Assembly: GCA_965225935.1 (NCBI GenBank)
Contig: CBDDCC010000015.1
Span: 316,805 to 380,804 of the forward strand
Source: CALJXB01 sp965225935
GTDB taxonomy: Bacteria > Pseudomonadota > Alphaproteobacteria > Kiloniellales > JAKSDN01
Direction: 5' to 3'
DNA: 64,000 nucleotides
Shown here: in pieces, positions 1-7,648 of the stretch
Layout of the letters: each line of letters opens with the position of its first letter
How positions within the stretch are numbered: position 1 is the stretch's first letter
The notes under the pieces: generated by a model
Told to the model about the DNA's origin: nothing
Databases searched by the model: none
What the model saw: only the letters and a program-made list of their open reading frames with translations
Program-made: the position numbers and the translations under genes

Positions 1-62
1 GAGAGATTCTGTGGATAACTTTCGGGGACCGGGCAAGCTGGTGCCGCGCGCGCGGCCGCCGG

Positions 63-815
63 CTATCCGAGGCCGTGGAGCGCGCGCAGCAGGAGGTAGC
101 TGCCGAGCAGCAGCAGCGCCACGAAGAAGACCTGCCGGAACCGCTGCTCCGGCAGGCGACGGCGGATGCGCTGGCCCAGCAGCATGCCGGCCAGCGCCGG
201 GGCGAGGGCGGCGGCGGACCAGAGGCCGAGCTCGGCCGTCAGCAGGTCGTTGCCGCCGAGGGCCAGCCCGAGCGCCAGGGTCGAGAGCGCGAACAGCAGG
301 CCCATGGCCTGCACCAGGACATCGCGCGGGAGACCGATGGCCTGCAGATAGAGCACCCCCGGGACGACGAAGGATCCGGTCATCCCCGTCAGGATGCCGT
401 TGACCGTCCCCATCAGCGGGCCCAGCCAAACCTCCCGGCGCGCCGGCACCGCGAAGCGCAGGCCGGCCAGGCTCGCCGCGGAGTAGGCCATCAGGAGCAG
501 CCCCAGCAGAGCCGACAGGAGGGCGAGGTCGACCCGGGTGAGTGCCGTCGCACCAATCCAGACCGTAGCCCCGGCCATGGCTAGAAAGGGCCAGAGCCGC
601 CGCAGGATGGCCCCCACGCTGCCGCCCACGGCCGCCTGCCAGACATTGGTGACGAAGGAGGGCACCAGCAGCAGTGCCATGGCCTGGGTCAGATCGACGG
701 CGACCGCCAGTAGCGCCAGGCTGACCGTCGGCAGCCCGAGGCCGATCACGCCCTTGACGGTGCCGGCGATCAGAAAGGTCGCGGCGATGGCCAGCAGGAG
801 AAGAGGATCGAACAT
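63..815 (-). CDS. TauE/SafE family sulfite/anion exporter
   Basis: A 250-residue polytopic membrane protein built almost entirely of hydrophobic segments (about eight), with the Gly-rich first helix (IAGTVKGVIGLGLP) typical of the TauE/SafE (DUF81) family. Members move sulfite, sulfoacetate or other small organosulfur anions across the inner membrane, but the substrate cannot be read from sequence. Length is normal for the family. The ATG at 815 places the first membrane helix at the N-terminus. No sulfonate catabolism genes lie next to it, so its pathway is open. Confidence 0.85.
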   Translation of the reverse strand: MFDPLLLLAIAATFLIAGTVKGVIGLGLPTVSLALLAVAVDLTQAMALLLVPSFVTNVWQAAVGGSVGAILRRLWPFLAMAGATVWIGATALTRVDLALLSALLGLLLMAYSAASLAGLRFAVPARREVWLGPLMGTVNGILTGMTGSFVVPGVLYLQAIGLPRDVLVQAMGLLFALSTLALGLALGGNDLLTAELGLWSAAALAPALAGMLLGQRIRRRLPEQRFRQVFFVALLLLGSYLLLRALHGLG

Positions 816-1158
816 GGCGCCACGCTAGCGCCCGGGGCGGGGCCTTGAAAGCACACCCGCTCTCCACGGTCCGCCGCAAGCCGTTGGAGACCACAGCAGG
901 CAGTCGCCGACCATCTCTGACCGTCGACAACTTCCGCCACCGGCCGCACCCACCCGGTCCCCCTGGGTGACGGGGGCCGACCGCCGCAGTTCGGGAATCG
1001 CAATACTTGCACAAATATTCATTATTACTGTTAACTATACTTGTTAATCGCATTTAATACTTCATTTACATTCAGACATATGCTATTTTGCCTAGACACA
1101 ATACCTTAGGAATAGTTTACCGGTATTTATTCTTAACAGTGCATCGGGGGATTTGAGA
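816..1158. other. gene-free spacer with AT-rich promoter-like half
   Basis: About 340 bases without a credible gene. The left part has the base composition of the genome, while about 1000-1145 is strikingly AT-rich and leads into the GcrA-like gene at 1159. An 8-base inverted pair, actgttaa near 1027 and ttaacagt near 1133, brackets this stretch. I read it as the promoter and regulatory region of the small downstream gene. No individual -35/-10 pair is assigned. Confidence 0.5.
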
Positions 1159-1440
1159 ATGGGATTTCAGCCTCTTGGCGTGGTCGAAAGCGGTTGGCTC
1201 AAGAAACTCGAGGAGCAGGAGAACGAGGATCCCGGCTGCCGCTGGATCGAAGGCGAGCCCTGCGCCGAAGGCCGCTTCTGCGGTGCGCCGACCAAGGAGA
1301 ACTCGAGCTACTGCGAAGCCCACCACGCCCGCGCCTATTCCGGCCGCGCCCTGAAGCCGATCGCTCCGCCGAAGGAGACCGGCCGGCGCCCGCTCGAGTA
1401 CCAGCCGGAGCCCTTCGACCTGACCCTGGTGCTGCGTTAG
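1159..1440 (+). CDS. small GcrA-type zinc-ribbon protein
   Basis: A 93-residue protein whose centre reads CRW-x5-C-x4-FCGAP-x6-YC-x2-HH-x-RAY. This closely resembles the C-terminal segment of the alphaproteobacterial cell-cycle regulator GcrA, where Cys and His residues are spaced the same way. The N-terminal DNA-binding helix-turn-helix of GcrA is absent, so this is not GcrA itself. A TTG at 1153 is also in frame. The ATG at 1159 is preferred because a GGGGGA ribosome-binding site sits seven bases upstream. It is preceded by an AT-rich spacer. The function is unknown; a role in protein contact with RNA polymerase or sigma factor, as for GcrA, is inference only. Confidence 0.7.
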   Translation: MGFQPLGVVESGWLKKLEEQENEDPGCRWIEGEPCAEGRFCGAPTKENSSYCEAHHARAYSGRALKPIAPPKETGRRPLEYQPEPFDLTLVLR

Positions 1441-1565
1441 GCCTCGGGCTGGGCGACGGCCGGCGACATCTCAAGACAAGATCTGAGAAAACAGCCGCAT
1501 TAGGTTGATCTAGCAAAATTTATCAAGCCCGCCTTTGGCAGACATACGCGGAACCTACTAGATCC

Positions 1566-1859
1566 ATGCCCAACAGCAAGCAAGACGCGGCGCCCGGCCG
1601 TCCCCGGCGCCTCGGCATCCTCTTCAAGGCCGTCGGCCTGGTCGCCGCGGCGGGCTGGCTCGCCGCCGGCGGCCTGATGGCCGACAGGATGCTCGACAAG
1701 AACCTGACCAGCTCTCTCAACGTGGCCCTGGTGCGCAGCCATTCCGAGCGCCATGCGCTCACCCTGGAGCTGGAGCGGGTGACGGGCGAGCTGCAAAGCC
1801 TGCAGCAGCGCCTCGAGGCCTACCAGGACCGGGACGAGCGGGCCCAGGCAGAGTTCTGA
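1566..1859 (+). CDS. small membrane-anchored coiled-coil protein, unknown function
   Basis: A 97-residue protein with a short basic N-terminus, one hydrophobic segment at about residues 16-40 (rich in Ala, Gly, Leu and Val) and a charged C-terminal half whose heptad-like Leu pattern (LELERVTGELQSLQQRL) suggests a coiled coil. This fits a bitopic inner-membrane protein with a periplasmic coiled coil. The family is not recognised. It lies downstream of the GcrA-like gene with a 125-base gap, so co-transcription is uncertain. Confidence 0.55.
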   Translation: MPNSKQDAAPGRPRRLGILFKAVGLVAAAGWLAAGGLMADRMLDKNLTSSLNVALVRSHSERHALTLELERVTGELQSLQQRLEAYQDRDERAQAEF

Positions 1860-1902
1860 TACCGGGTCCGGACCCCGCCCGGAGCCGCCGTCCCGCCAGC
1901 GG

Positions 1903-2277
1903 CTAGGCGCCCGCCGGCAGGGTCCGCGCTAGGACCTCCCGCACCTCGGTCTCGGTGAAGGGCTTCTCCAGGATCGCGTCCGCGCCGAACATGCGCGCGA
2001 CCCCCGCCGACCAACTGCGGCTCATGATGCCGTGGTCCGCCATGGCGACGATGGGGAAGCTCGCTTTCGTTTCCCTGATCGCCTTCATGGTCTCCAGGCC
2101 GTTCATCTCCGGCATGACGATGTCCAGCAGCAGTACGTCCGGCTCGAAGAACTGGACCAGCCGGAGCGCTTCGCCGCCGTGCCGGGCCTCCAGCACTTCA
2201 TGCCCCTCGGCCCGCAGAACGCCGCGCAGAAAACCGCGGACCTCCCCGTCGTCGTCGGCTATGAGAACCGTCGCCAT
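1903..2277 (-). CDS. single-domain response regulator (CheY-like receiver)
   Basis: A 124-residue stand-alone receiver domain. The acidic pocket is DDD at residues 8-10, the phosphoacceptor is Asp52 in LLLDIVMPEMNG, and the conserved Lys is Lys105 in EKPF. The switch Thr/Ser that normally follows the fourth strand is replaced by Ala80 (VAMADHG), so signal propagation may be altered. An in-frame ATG at 2310 would add 11 residues before the natural family start, so the ATG at 2277 (MATVLIADDD) is chosen. No histidine kinase lies nearby, so the partner is unknown. It is divergent from the AraC regulator at 2562. Confidence 0.85.
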   Translation of the reverse strand: MATVLIADDDGEVRGFLRGVLRAEGHEVLEARHGGEALRLVQFFEPDVLLLDIVMPEMNGLETMKAIRETKASFPIVAMADHGIMSRSWSAGVARMFGADAILEKPFTETEVREVLARTLPAGA

Positions 2278-2561
2278 GCCAGATTGCCTCGCGATGCCCG
2301 TGCGCGCCACGTGCCCGGACGACGCAGCCTCCGCCGATTGGTCTGCGCCCCTCCGTTCGGCGGTTAAGCACGCCGTCCGAGCATTTCCTTACCTAGATGC
2401 GAGGATTGGGTTAGGCTTGATACTGCCTGCCAGTTCCTTGATTTCCGCTGCCAAGGCCCGAAAGGCGGCTGGGCCCCGCGGGTCGGGAAACTCGCAATAG
2501 TCGGGTCCGGGCCCGCGGCGGCGAGTCGGGGCTCGCGCGCCGGCCGCAAGCGGGATCTTCC

Positions 2562-3575
2562 ATGCCGAAAGTCCGCAAAGTGCACACCGCCTGGGCCCGC
2601 CAGATCGCAAGGCGTCTGGAGGCCCGAGGCCGTCCTGCCGAGCTGATCCTGCGGGAGGCCGGGCTCGATCCCGAGGTGGTGAACGACCCGGAAGGGCGCA
2701 TCCCTTTCGCCAAGCAGGCGGTTCTCTTCCAGGCGGCCGCGGCCCACCTGGGCGATCCCTGCTTCGGGTTCCACTTCGGCGCCAGCGTCGATCCGCTGGA
2801 CGTTGGCGCGCTCGGCTATCTGGGGAAGAGCTCGGCGACGCTGGGCGACAGCCTGCGCAACATCTCATCCTACCTCCGGGTCGCCACCGAAGGCGTGCGG
2901 GCGACCCTCGTGCTGGAGGAACCGCTGGCGGTCTTCCAGGTCGAGACGATCGACCCGGATGTCCGCGCCGAACAGCAGATGTCCGAGTTCGGTCTCGCCC
3001 TGGTCCTCAGTTTCCTGCGCCAGATCTCGGGGCGGCGCCTCGCGCCCGAGTGGGTCGAGTTCAACCACGAGCGCAAGGAGCAGCTGGAGGACTTCGTCCG
3101 GTTCGTCGGCGCACCGGTGCGCTTCGGCCAGCCGCGGCGCGCCATCGTGCTGAGCCGGCGCCAGCTCGAGCTGCCGTCCCGGTCGGCGGATCCGCGCCTG
3201 CTGCGCATCCTCAAGGCCTACTGCGAGGAGGTCCTCGCCAAGCAGACACGCCAGGCCGACCTGCGGGCCGAGGTCGAGCACCTGATCGCGACGCAGCTGC
3301 CCACGGGCACCCTCGCCTGCGATCTGGTGGCGCGCGAGCTGGGCATGAGCGAGCGCACCCTGGCCCGGCGGCTGAGCCGCTCGGGCACCTCGTTCAGCCG
3401 CATTCTGGACGAGGTGCGACGGAAGCTGGCGTTGCGCTACCTGGCCGAGCCGGGGGCACGGCCCTCCCAGATTGCCTACCTGCTCGGCTATTCCGAGCAA
3501 AGCGCCTTCAACCACGCCTTCCAGCGCTGGACCGGCCGGTCCCCCTCCAGGCATGTCGCCGAAGGTGCGGACTAG
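2562..3575 (+). CDS. AraC family transcriptional regulator with N-terminal ligand-binding domain
   Basis: A 337-residue regulator. Residues about 15-200 resemble the arabinose-binding-type N-terminal domain (DUF4156/OruR-like class), and residues about 235-330 hold the two helix-turn-helix motifs of the AraC DNA-binding domain, including LARELGMSERTLARRL-like and IAYLLGYSEQSAFNHAF segments with the usual P-S at the end. It probably senses a small molecule and activates nearby or distant genes. The divergent 250-base spacer to the receiver gene is the obvious place for its own control. The target is not evident. Confidence 0.9.
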   Translation: MPKVRKVHTAWARQIARRLEARGRPAELILREAGLDPEVVNDPEGRIPFAKQAVLFQAAAAHLGDPCFGFHFGASVDPLDVGALGYLGKSSATLGDSLRNISSYLRVATEGVRATLVLEEPLAVFQVETIDPDVRAEQQMSEFGLALVLSFLRQISGRRLAPEWVEFNHERKEQLEDFVRFVGAPVRFGQPRRAIVLSRRQLELPSRSADPRLLRILKAYCEEVLAKQTRQADLRAEVEHLIATQLPTGTLACDLVARELGMSERTLARRLSRSGTSFSRILDEVRRKLALRYLAEPGARPSQIAYLLGYSEQSAFNHAFQRWTGRSPSRHVAEGAD

Positions 3576-3677
3576 AAACACCGGGGCCGGCTCCGCAACG
3601 AAGCGCTCCGGGCGACGGTCCGATCGACCAGCTAGATGCCTCTCGTTGGGCCCACCGGGGTGTGGACGCGCAAGCGC

Positions 3678-3953
3678 CTACTGGCTGGTCTGGCCGTCGT
3701 AGTAACCGCGCTCGTAGGCCTGCTCCTCGGACTGCTTGTGCTGGTCCCAGAGGTAGCCGCCCGCGAGCCCGGCCGCGCCGCCGAGGGCCGCACCCCACGG
3801 CGTGCTGCCGGCTATGGCGCCGATCACGGCGCCAGCGCCCGCGCCGATCGCGCCGCCGCTGAGCGTCCGCTGCTCGGTATCGGACATGCCGGCGCAGCCG
3901 CCGAGCAGCAGTGAGGGGAGAACGATGCATAGAACCAAAGGCAGTCTCGACAT
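3678..3953 (-). CDS. glycine-zipper lipoprotein
   Basis: A 91-residue protein with a lipoprotein signal peptide (lipobox LGGC at about residues 17-20) followed by a Gly/Ala-rich zipper (GGAIGAGAGAVIGAIAG and ALGGAAGLAGGYL). Such glycine-zipper lipoproteins insert in or line the outer membrane and are related to the small Omp/YMGG family. The C-terminal 20 residues are polar and Tyr-rich. Its length is typical. The precise role is unknown. Confidence 0.8.
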   Translation of the reverse strand: MSRLPLVLCIVLPSLLLGGCAGMSDTEQRTLSGGAIGAGAGAVIGAIAGSTPWGAALGGAAGLAGGYLWDQHKQSEEQAYERGYYDGQTSQ

Positions 3954-4014
3954 GGGGATCTCCCCGAAAGGTGGTCTGGAGGTCTGGTGCGATAGGCTCG
4001 GGGCGCGTTCCCTC

Positions 4015-4431
4015 CTAGGCCCCGCAGGGGAAGCGGTCCATCAGCCAGCGCAGCATGGTGTCGACGGCCTCTTCCTCCATGTACCGGGGATTGTCGACCA
4101 CCCAGGCGATGAAATCGGTGACGGCCTCGTCGCGGCTCGGCGCCGGATCGGACATGCAGGTCATGGGCTCGGCGCCGGGACCGCTGGTGGAGAGCAGATG
4201 ATAGTGATAGGCCCCGACCAGATAGCCGTGGCAGAAGTGGACGGCCTCCTCGTGGAGCGGATCCTCCGGGACCGTGGTGCAGAGCGCCACCAGGTCGCGG
4301 CTGTTGTCGACGACGAAGTGCTTCGGCTCCGCCGCGCCGGCTGGCCCGGTCGACAAAGCAACAGCGCAGACCGCGGCGATCAGGGCGAGTCCCGCCAGGG
4401 CCGTCTCGAAGGTCTTTCGGGCGAACGTCAT
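4015..4431 (-). CDS. secreted Rap1a/Tai-like domain protein
   Basis: A 138-residue protein with a cleavable signal peptide (about residues 1-33, ending in Ala-Gly-Ala-Ala). The mature part contains paired Cys residues and the segment LVALCTTVPEDPLHEEAVHFCHGYLVGAY, which matches the Rap1a/Tai domain first seen in immunity proteins for type VI secretion effectors but very common as a stand-alone periplasmic protein in alphaproteobacteria. No toxin gene adjoins it, so an immunity role is not supported by context. Broad periplasmic function, unknown partner. Confidence 0.7.
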   Translation of the reverse strand: MTFARKTFETALAGLALIAAVCAVALSTGPAGAAEPKHFVVDNSRDLVALCTTVPEDPLHEEAVHFCHGYLVGAYHYHLLSTSGPGAEPMTCMSDPAPSRDEAVTDFIAWVVDNPRYMEEEAVDTMLRWLMDRFPCGA

Positions 4432-4459
4432 AGGCTACCCCCTCCCCGCTGGCGCGCGC

Positions 4460-4846
4460 TCAGCGCACCTTCCATTCGTTCGTGCCCTCGATCCGGCAGC
4501 GGTCGGACACGAAATTGAGCTTGTCGGCGATGCCGTCCCGGGCGATCTCGTGTTTCAGCTTGCGGCAGTCCAGGTTCTGGCCCTGGTAGTCGTAGGCGTA
4601 GATCCGCACCAAGGTCACGGTGCCGCTGGTGCCGCTCTTCGGCGAGGTCCAGGACTCCGTGTCGCCGACAGCCCTGGTCTCGTCCGTGTAGAGCTTGGCC
4701 GAGGCCGACTTGAGCTGATCCAGATCCGCGGCCGACATCTCGAAGCCCGTGCGGCCGAAGACGTTCATCTGGGCCCCCGCGAGTCCGGCCGAAAGGGACA
4801 GCGACAAAAGCGCCAGGGCAATGCTGGTGAGGAACCGGTTGGTCAT
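4460..4846 (-). CDS. secreted surface-antigen-like protein
   Basis: A 128-residue protein with a clear signal peptide (MTNRFLTSIALALLSLSLS, cleavage after AGA). The mature region carries two Cys residues (LDCRKLKHEI and SDRCRIEG) and ends in W-K-V-R. This resembles the small alphaproteobacterial surface-antigen-like periplasmic proteins (RT0821/Lpp0805 type), although the match is by pattern only. The reading frame is open far upstream, but the ATG at 4846 is the only start giving a signal peptide. It sits 28 bases upstream of the Rap1a-like gene and is probably co-transcribed with it. Confidence 0.6.
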   Translation of the reverse strand: MTNRFLTSIALALLSLSLSAGLAGAQMNVFGRTGFEMSAADLDQLKSASAKLYTDETRAVGDTESWTSPKSGTSGTVTLVRIYAYDYQGQNLDCRKLKHEIARDGIADKLNFVSDRCRIEGTNEWKVR

Positions 4847-5133
4847 GGCGGCGCGTCCCCCGTCTGCTGCCGCTATTGCGACGGAATGCCAGGAAAATGA
4901 CAGACCCGCGCTGACCTGTCCACGGCGCTGATACGGCGGCAGAGAGACGGCGCGGCGCGGCCATGAAAACCGCCGTCGGCGTCGGCGCTCCGACGACCGG
5001 GAGTTCAACCTGGCGGCAGGGCTGGGCAAGAAGATGTTGCGAACGCGACGCATTCTCATTACAAGACAAGAACAACCCTGAGAACGATGGGAGTTCACCT
5101 TGCCCCCTTACGGGACGGGTCCGGAGAGGCACG

Positions 5134-5553
5134 ATGAAACCTAGCGGGACGCTCGCCTTGTCGCTGGCGCTCTCGACGATCTTGGCGTCCACCGCGGCGG
5201 TTGCCGCACCCGATCATGCGGCGGGCGGGTCCGGGTTCCTCCACGTCGTCGGCGACGCGAACCACTTCACCGGCTTTCTCCTCGCGGGCGCGATGGGCGG
5301 GTTCTACGTCCACCTCTCCGGCAGATGGCTCCTGCCTTGCGCCACCATGCTTCCCTTGGCGGTCCTGGCGAGCCATGCGCACGCGCCGGTCACGACCGGT
5401 GACGGCCTGCTTTTCGCCAGCGGGTTCCTGGCCGCCGGACTCTTGCTCGCGCTCGCGGCCGCCCGCCTCGCCCTCGGTCTCGCGGAAGCACGGGCCGGCC
5501 GCCGAGGCGATCGCTCGACCCCCATCCGCCCCAGCAATCGGGAGTCCCGCTAG
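5134..5553 (+). CDS. HupE/UreJ-like small membrane protein, first gene of the NiSOD operon
   Basis: A 139-residue protein with a signal-like first helix (about 1-25), then GSGFLHVVGDANHFTGFL and two or three more hydrophobic segments. The His-containing motif after the signal and the helix pattern resemble a shortened HupE/UreJ nickel permease (usually about 190 residues with six helices). It ends one base before the start of sodN, so it is translationally linked to a nickel enzyme and a nickel-supply role is reasonable inference. The ATG at 5134 has a GGAGAGG ribosome-binding site. Upstream in-frame starts would destroy the signal sequence. Confidence 0.65.
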   Translation: MKPSGTLALSLALSTILASTAAVAAPDHAAGGSGFLHVVGDANHFTGFLLAGAMGGFYVHLSGRWLLPCATMLPLAVLASHAHAPVTTGDGLLFASGFLAAGLLLALAAARLALGLAEARAGRRGDRSTPIRPSNRESR

Positions 5554-5554
5554 C

Positions 5555-6055
5555 ATGATCTACGGCCTCGTTCGCGCCCTCGACGCGGTGGCGGACGTCG
5601 CGACCGTGGACGCCCACTGCGACATCCCCTGCAAGATCTACGATCCGGCGCCGGGGCAGATCGCCGCGCTGTCCGTCGTGCGCCTCATGGACATCATGGC
5701 CGAGGCGGCGGGCGGCGACAGTCCTCCGTCGCTCGAGGCCCAGAACACCATCGCGCGCTGCATAGCCCGCAAGGAGGAAGAGGCTGAGAAGGTCAAGCAC
5801 GAGGTCCGGATCATCTGGGGCGACTACTTCAAGACACCGCAGATCGAGGCCTTCCCCGAGATTCACGACCTGACGCACCGCATCATGCAACAGGCCAGCG
5901 CCTGCAAGCAGGGGACGGCCCGCGGCGAGGGCGAGGCGCTCGTCGAGCTGATCAACCGTTTCGCCGAGATCTTCTGGGAGACGAAGGGCATCGACACGCT
6001 GCGTCTCGACTGTCCCTACCCGCCCAACCTTCCGACAGTCTATCCGGCGCTTTGA
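5555..6055 (+). CDS. sodN: nickel superoxide dismutase precursor
   Basis: A 166-residue precursor. A 20-residue leader is followed by HCDIPC-x-IYDP, the nickel-hook motif in which the freed N-terminal His and the two Cys residues bind nickel. The rest has the four-helix-bundle signatures WGDYFKTPQIEAFPE and FWETKG. The enzyme dismutates superoxide to oxygen and hydrogen peroxide. Cleavage before the His is needed for activity and is presumably done by the protease encoded next. The residue after the second hook Cys is Lys rather than the Gly of the Streptomyces enzyme. Order: HupE-like gene, one-base gap, sodN, four-base gap, sodX. Confidence 0.95.
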   Translation: MIYGLVRALDAVADVATVDAHCDIPCKIYDPAPGQIAALSVVRLMDIMAEAAGGDSPPSLEAQNTIARCIARKEEEAEKVKHEVRIIWGDYFKTPQIEAFPEIHDLTHRIMQQASACKQGTARGEGEALVELINRFAEIFWETKGIDTLRLDCPYPPNLPTVYPAL

Positions 6056-6059
6056 TGCC

Positions 6060-6545
6060 ATGGTCTTCGGCTGGAAGCTGATGAGGATCCGGGGCCACAG
6101 CATGACGCCGGCGCTCGCGGACGGCGACTACGCCATCGCGAGGCGGCTGCGGTCCGCCCCGCAGGCCGCCGAGGGCACGGGCGGCGCGCTTGCCGAGGGC
6201 GACGTCGTCGAGGCCCATCACCCCGACCACGGTCCCATTGTCAAGCGCGTCGAAACCCTGGGCGCCGGCCACGTCCGTCTCCGGGGCGACGCCGCGCGTT
6301 CGGCGGACCCGGACGGTCTCGGCCAGATCCCGCTTTCGCGTATCCGGGCGTGTCTCGTCTGGCGCATCTCACCGGACGGCCTGTCCCGCATCGGCGCATC
6401 CCGTCCAAGGCTGCGCCACCTGATGGCCGATCGCATCGCCAGGGACCCGGGCGAGAGCGCGGCTCACGGAAACCAGGCCAGATCCGGGCGCCGAAGGAGC
6501 GCACACGATATCGTCGTGAGGAATGTGCTGCCGGACAAGGGGTAG
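6060..6545 (+). CDS. sodX: nickel-type superoxide dismutase maturation protease (signal-peptidase-like)
   Basis: A 161-residue S24/S26-type protease with the Ser-Lys dyad: Ser14 in RGHSMTP and Lys62 in GPIVKRV, followed by the third box GDAARSADPDGLG. Homologues beside sodN remove the SOD leader to expose the hook His. The N-terminus lacks the long membrane anchor of a general signal peptidase, so it may act in the cytoplasm or at the membrane surface. The C-terminal about 50 residues are basic and not recognised. An internal ATG at 6081 is an alternative start. The four-base spacing from sodN supports one operon. Confidence 0.88.
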   Translation: MVFGWKLMRIRGHSMTPALADGDYAIARRLRSAPQAAEGTGGALAEGDVVEAHHPDHGPIVKRVETLGAGHVRLRGDAARSADPDGLGQIPLSRIRACLVWRISPDGLSRIGASRPRLRHLMADRIARDPGESAAHGNQARSGRRRSAHDIVVRNVLPDKG

Positions 6546-6593
6546 AAGGCGTGACCTGCACTCAGCGGTCGCCGCGTCCTGCACGAGCAGGCG

Positions 6594-7355
6594 TCAGAGG
6601 CGACCCAGTGCGACGGGCGAAATGCACTCCAGGCGGCCATAGCTGTCGATGCCGTATTGCCCGTGGGCCTCGTCGCCTTTGAAGGTCAGATTGATCGCGA
6701 GGAATCGAGGCGCTGGGACACTCGAGTAGGCCACTTTCTTGGCGCCTCTCGCCTTGACGACTCCTTTCGAGGGGTTCACCGATCCGCGAACGTCATACTC
6801 CACTTCGTCGCGCCAGATGGTCCCGACCAGGTCTCGGCCCTCGACCTGCAAATCCATCGCCCACGTGCTGCCGCAGGCGTCCTGGGCTGCCTGGCCAACC
6901 CATCGTTGTCCCGACGGCGAGGCGACCGGGACACCGTTGACCTGCCCGTTGACGTGGTTCGCCGGTCCGCCCGCCACTGGAAGCAAGGTGAGGTTCACGT
7001 ACTCCGGGTACTTGTTGTCCGCGCCGGAGGCGGAATCGATGGCCCAGCCGATGCCTCCGCCAAGGACGATGTTGCCCCAGGTGGCGCCCTCGATGTCTGA
7101 GTCCAGATTGGCCCGCGTGACCTCGTAACCCTCCTTGCGGCACTCGACGACCATGTCGTGCTTGGTCTTCTCCACCACGGCGCCGCCCGGGGAGGTGACG
7201 TTGGCGACGACCCGGCCCTCCCGCAAGAACTGGCATTGAGCGCCGGCAGGGTTGGTCTGGACCGTGATGGTCTGCGATGTCCCTTCGACAATCGAGGCAC
7301 ACGCCTGCAGGCCGAGCAGCAGTACCGGGAGGAGCAGGAGTCTGATTCGTCGCAT
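6594..7355 (-). CDS. lipoprotein with PEGA-like N-terminal domain
   Basis: A 253-residue lipoprotein: signal peptide with lipobox LQAC at about residues 16-19, then CASIVEGTSQTITVQTNP, a common opening of alphaproteobacterial lipoproteins with a PEGA-like beta domain (about residues 25-80). A glycine-rich hydrophobic stretch (GNIVLGGGIGWAID) follows. The C-terminal about 110 residues form a separate beta-rich region (RWVGQAAQDACGSTW onward) not recognised by name. Probably anchored in the outer membrane. Convergent with the NiSOD operon. Confidence 0.75.
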   Translation of the reverse strand: MRRIRLLLLPVLLLGLQACASIVEGTSQTITVQTNPAGAQCQFLREGRVVANVTSPGGAVVEKTKHDMVVECRKEGYEVTRANLDSDIEGATWGNIVLGGGIGWAIDSASGADNKYPEYVNLTLLPVAGGPANHVNGQVNGVPVASPSGQRWVGQAAQDACGSTWAMDLQVEGRDLVGTIWRDEVEYDVRGSVNPSKGVVKARGAKKVAYSSVPAPRFLAINLTFKGDEAHGQYGIDSYGRLECISPVALGRL

Positions 7356-7592
7356 CCGCCATTAATGGCGGATAAGATTTAACTATGAGTGAAAATCTTG
7401 CCGTACCGCGTTTCCCAAAGGTTGCTGTAGCCACCGATCAATTGCCGCAACATGCATGCACGTTCGAATTGAAGCGAACCCGCCTGGCCGGCCCAAGAAG
7501 AGAGAGGCCCCGTGGGGCCCGCTCGAAGATCTTTCGGCGGAGGTCGTTCGAGCGAACGCCACTGACCAACCTCCCCAACCACCGGGGCCGGC

Positions 7593-7622
7593 GCTCTGGG
7601 CAAAGGTGCTCTGGGCAAAGGA
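7593..7622. repeat. tandem duplication of a 15-base unit
   Basis: Two adjacent 15-base units (gctctgggcaaagg plus one base) differ only in the last position. They lie in the 293-base spacer between two minus-strand genes. An open frame of about 87 codons crosses the spacer but has no credible protein features. Confidence 0.6.
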
Positions 7623-7648
7623 CCGCCCTGTGTCACACTCAAGAGCCC

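Noticed and set aside
4015..4431. Type VI immunity protein suggested by the Rap1a/Tai domain
   Set aside because: No effector or type VI genes nearby; the domain is widespread as a stand-alone periplasmic protein.
7379..7642. Open frame of 87 codons between the lipoprotein and the Cys-rich gene
   Set aside because: No ribosome-binding site or recognisable features; a 15-base tandem duplication accounts for its internal repeat.
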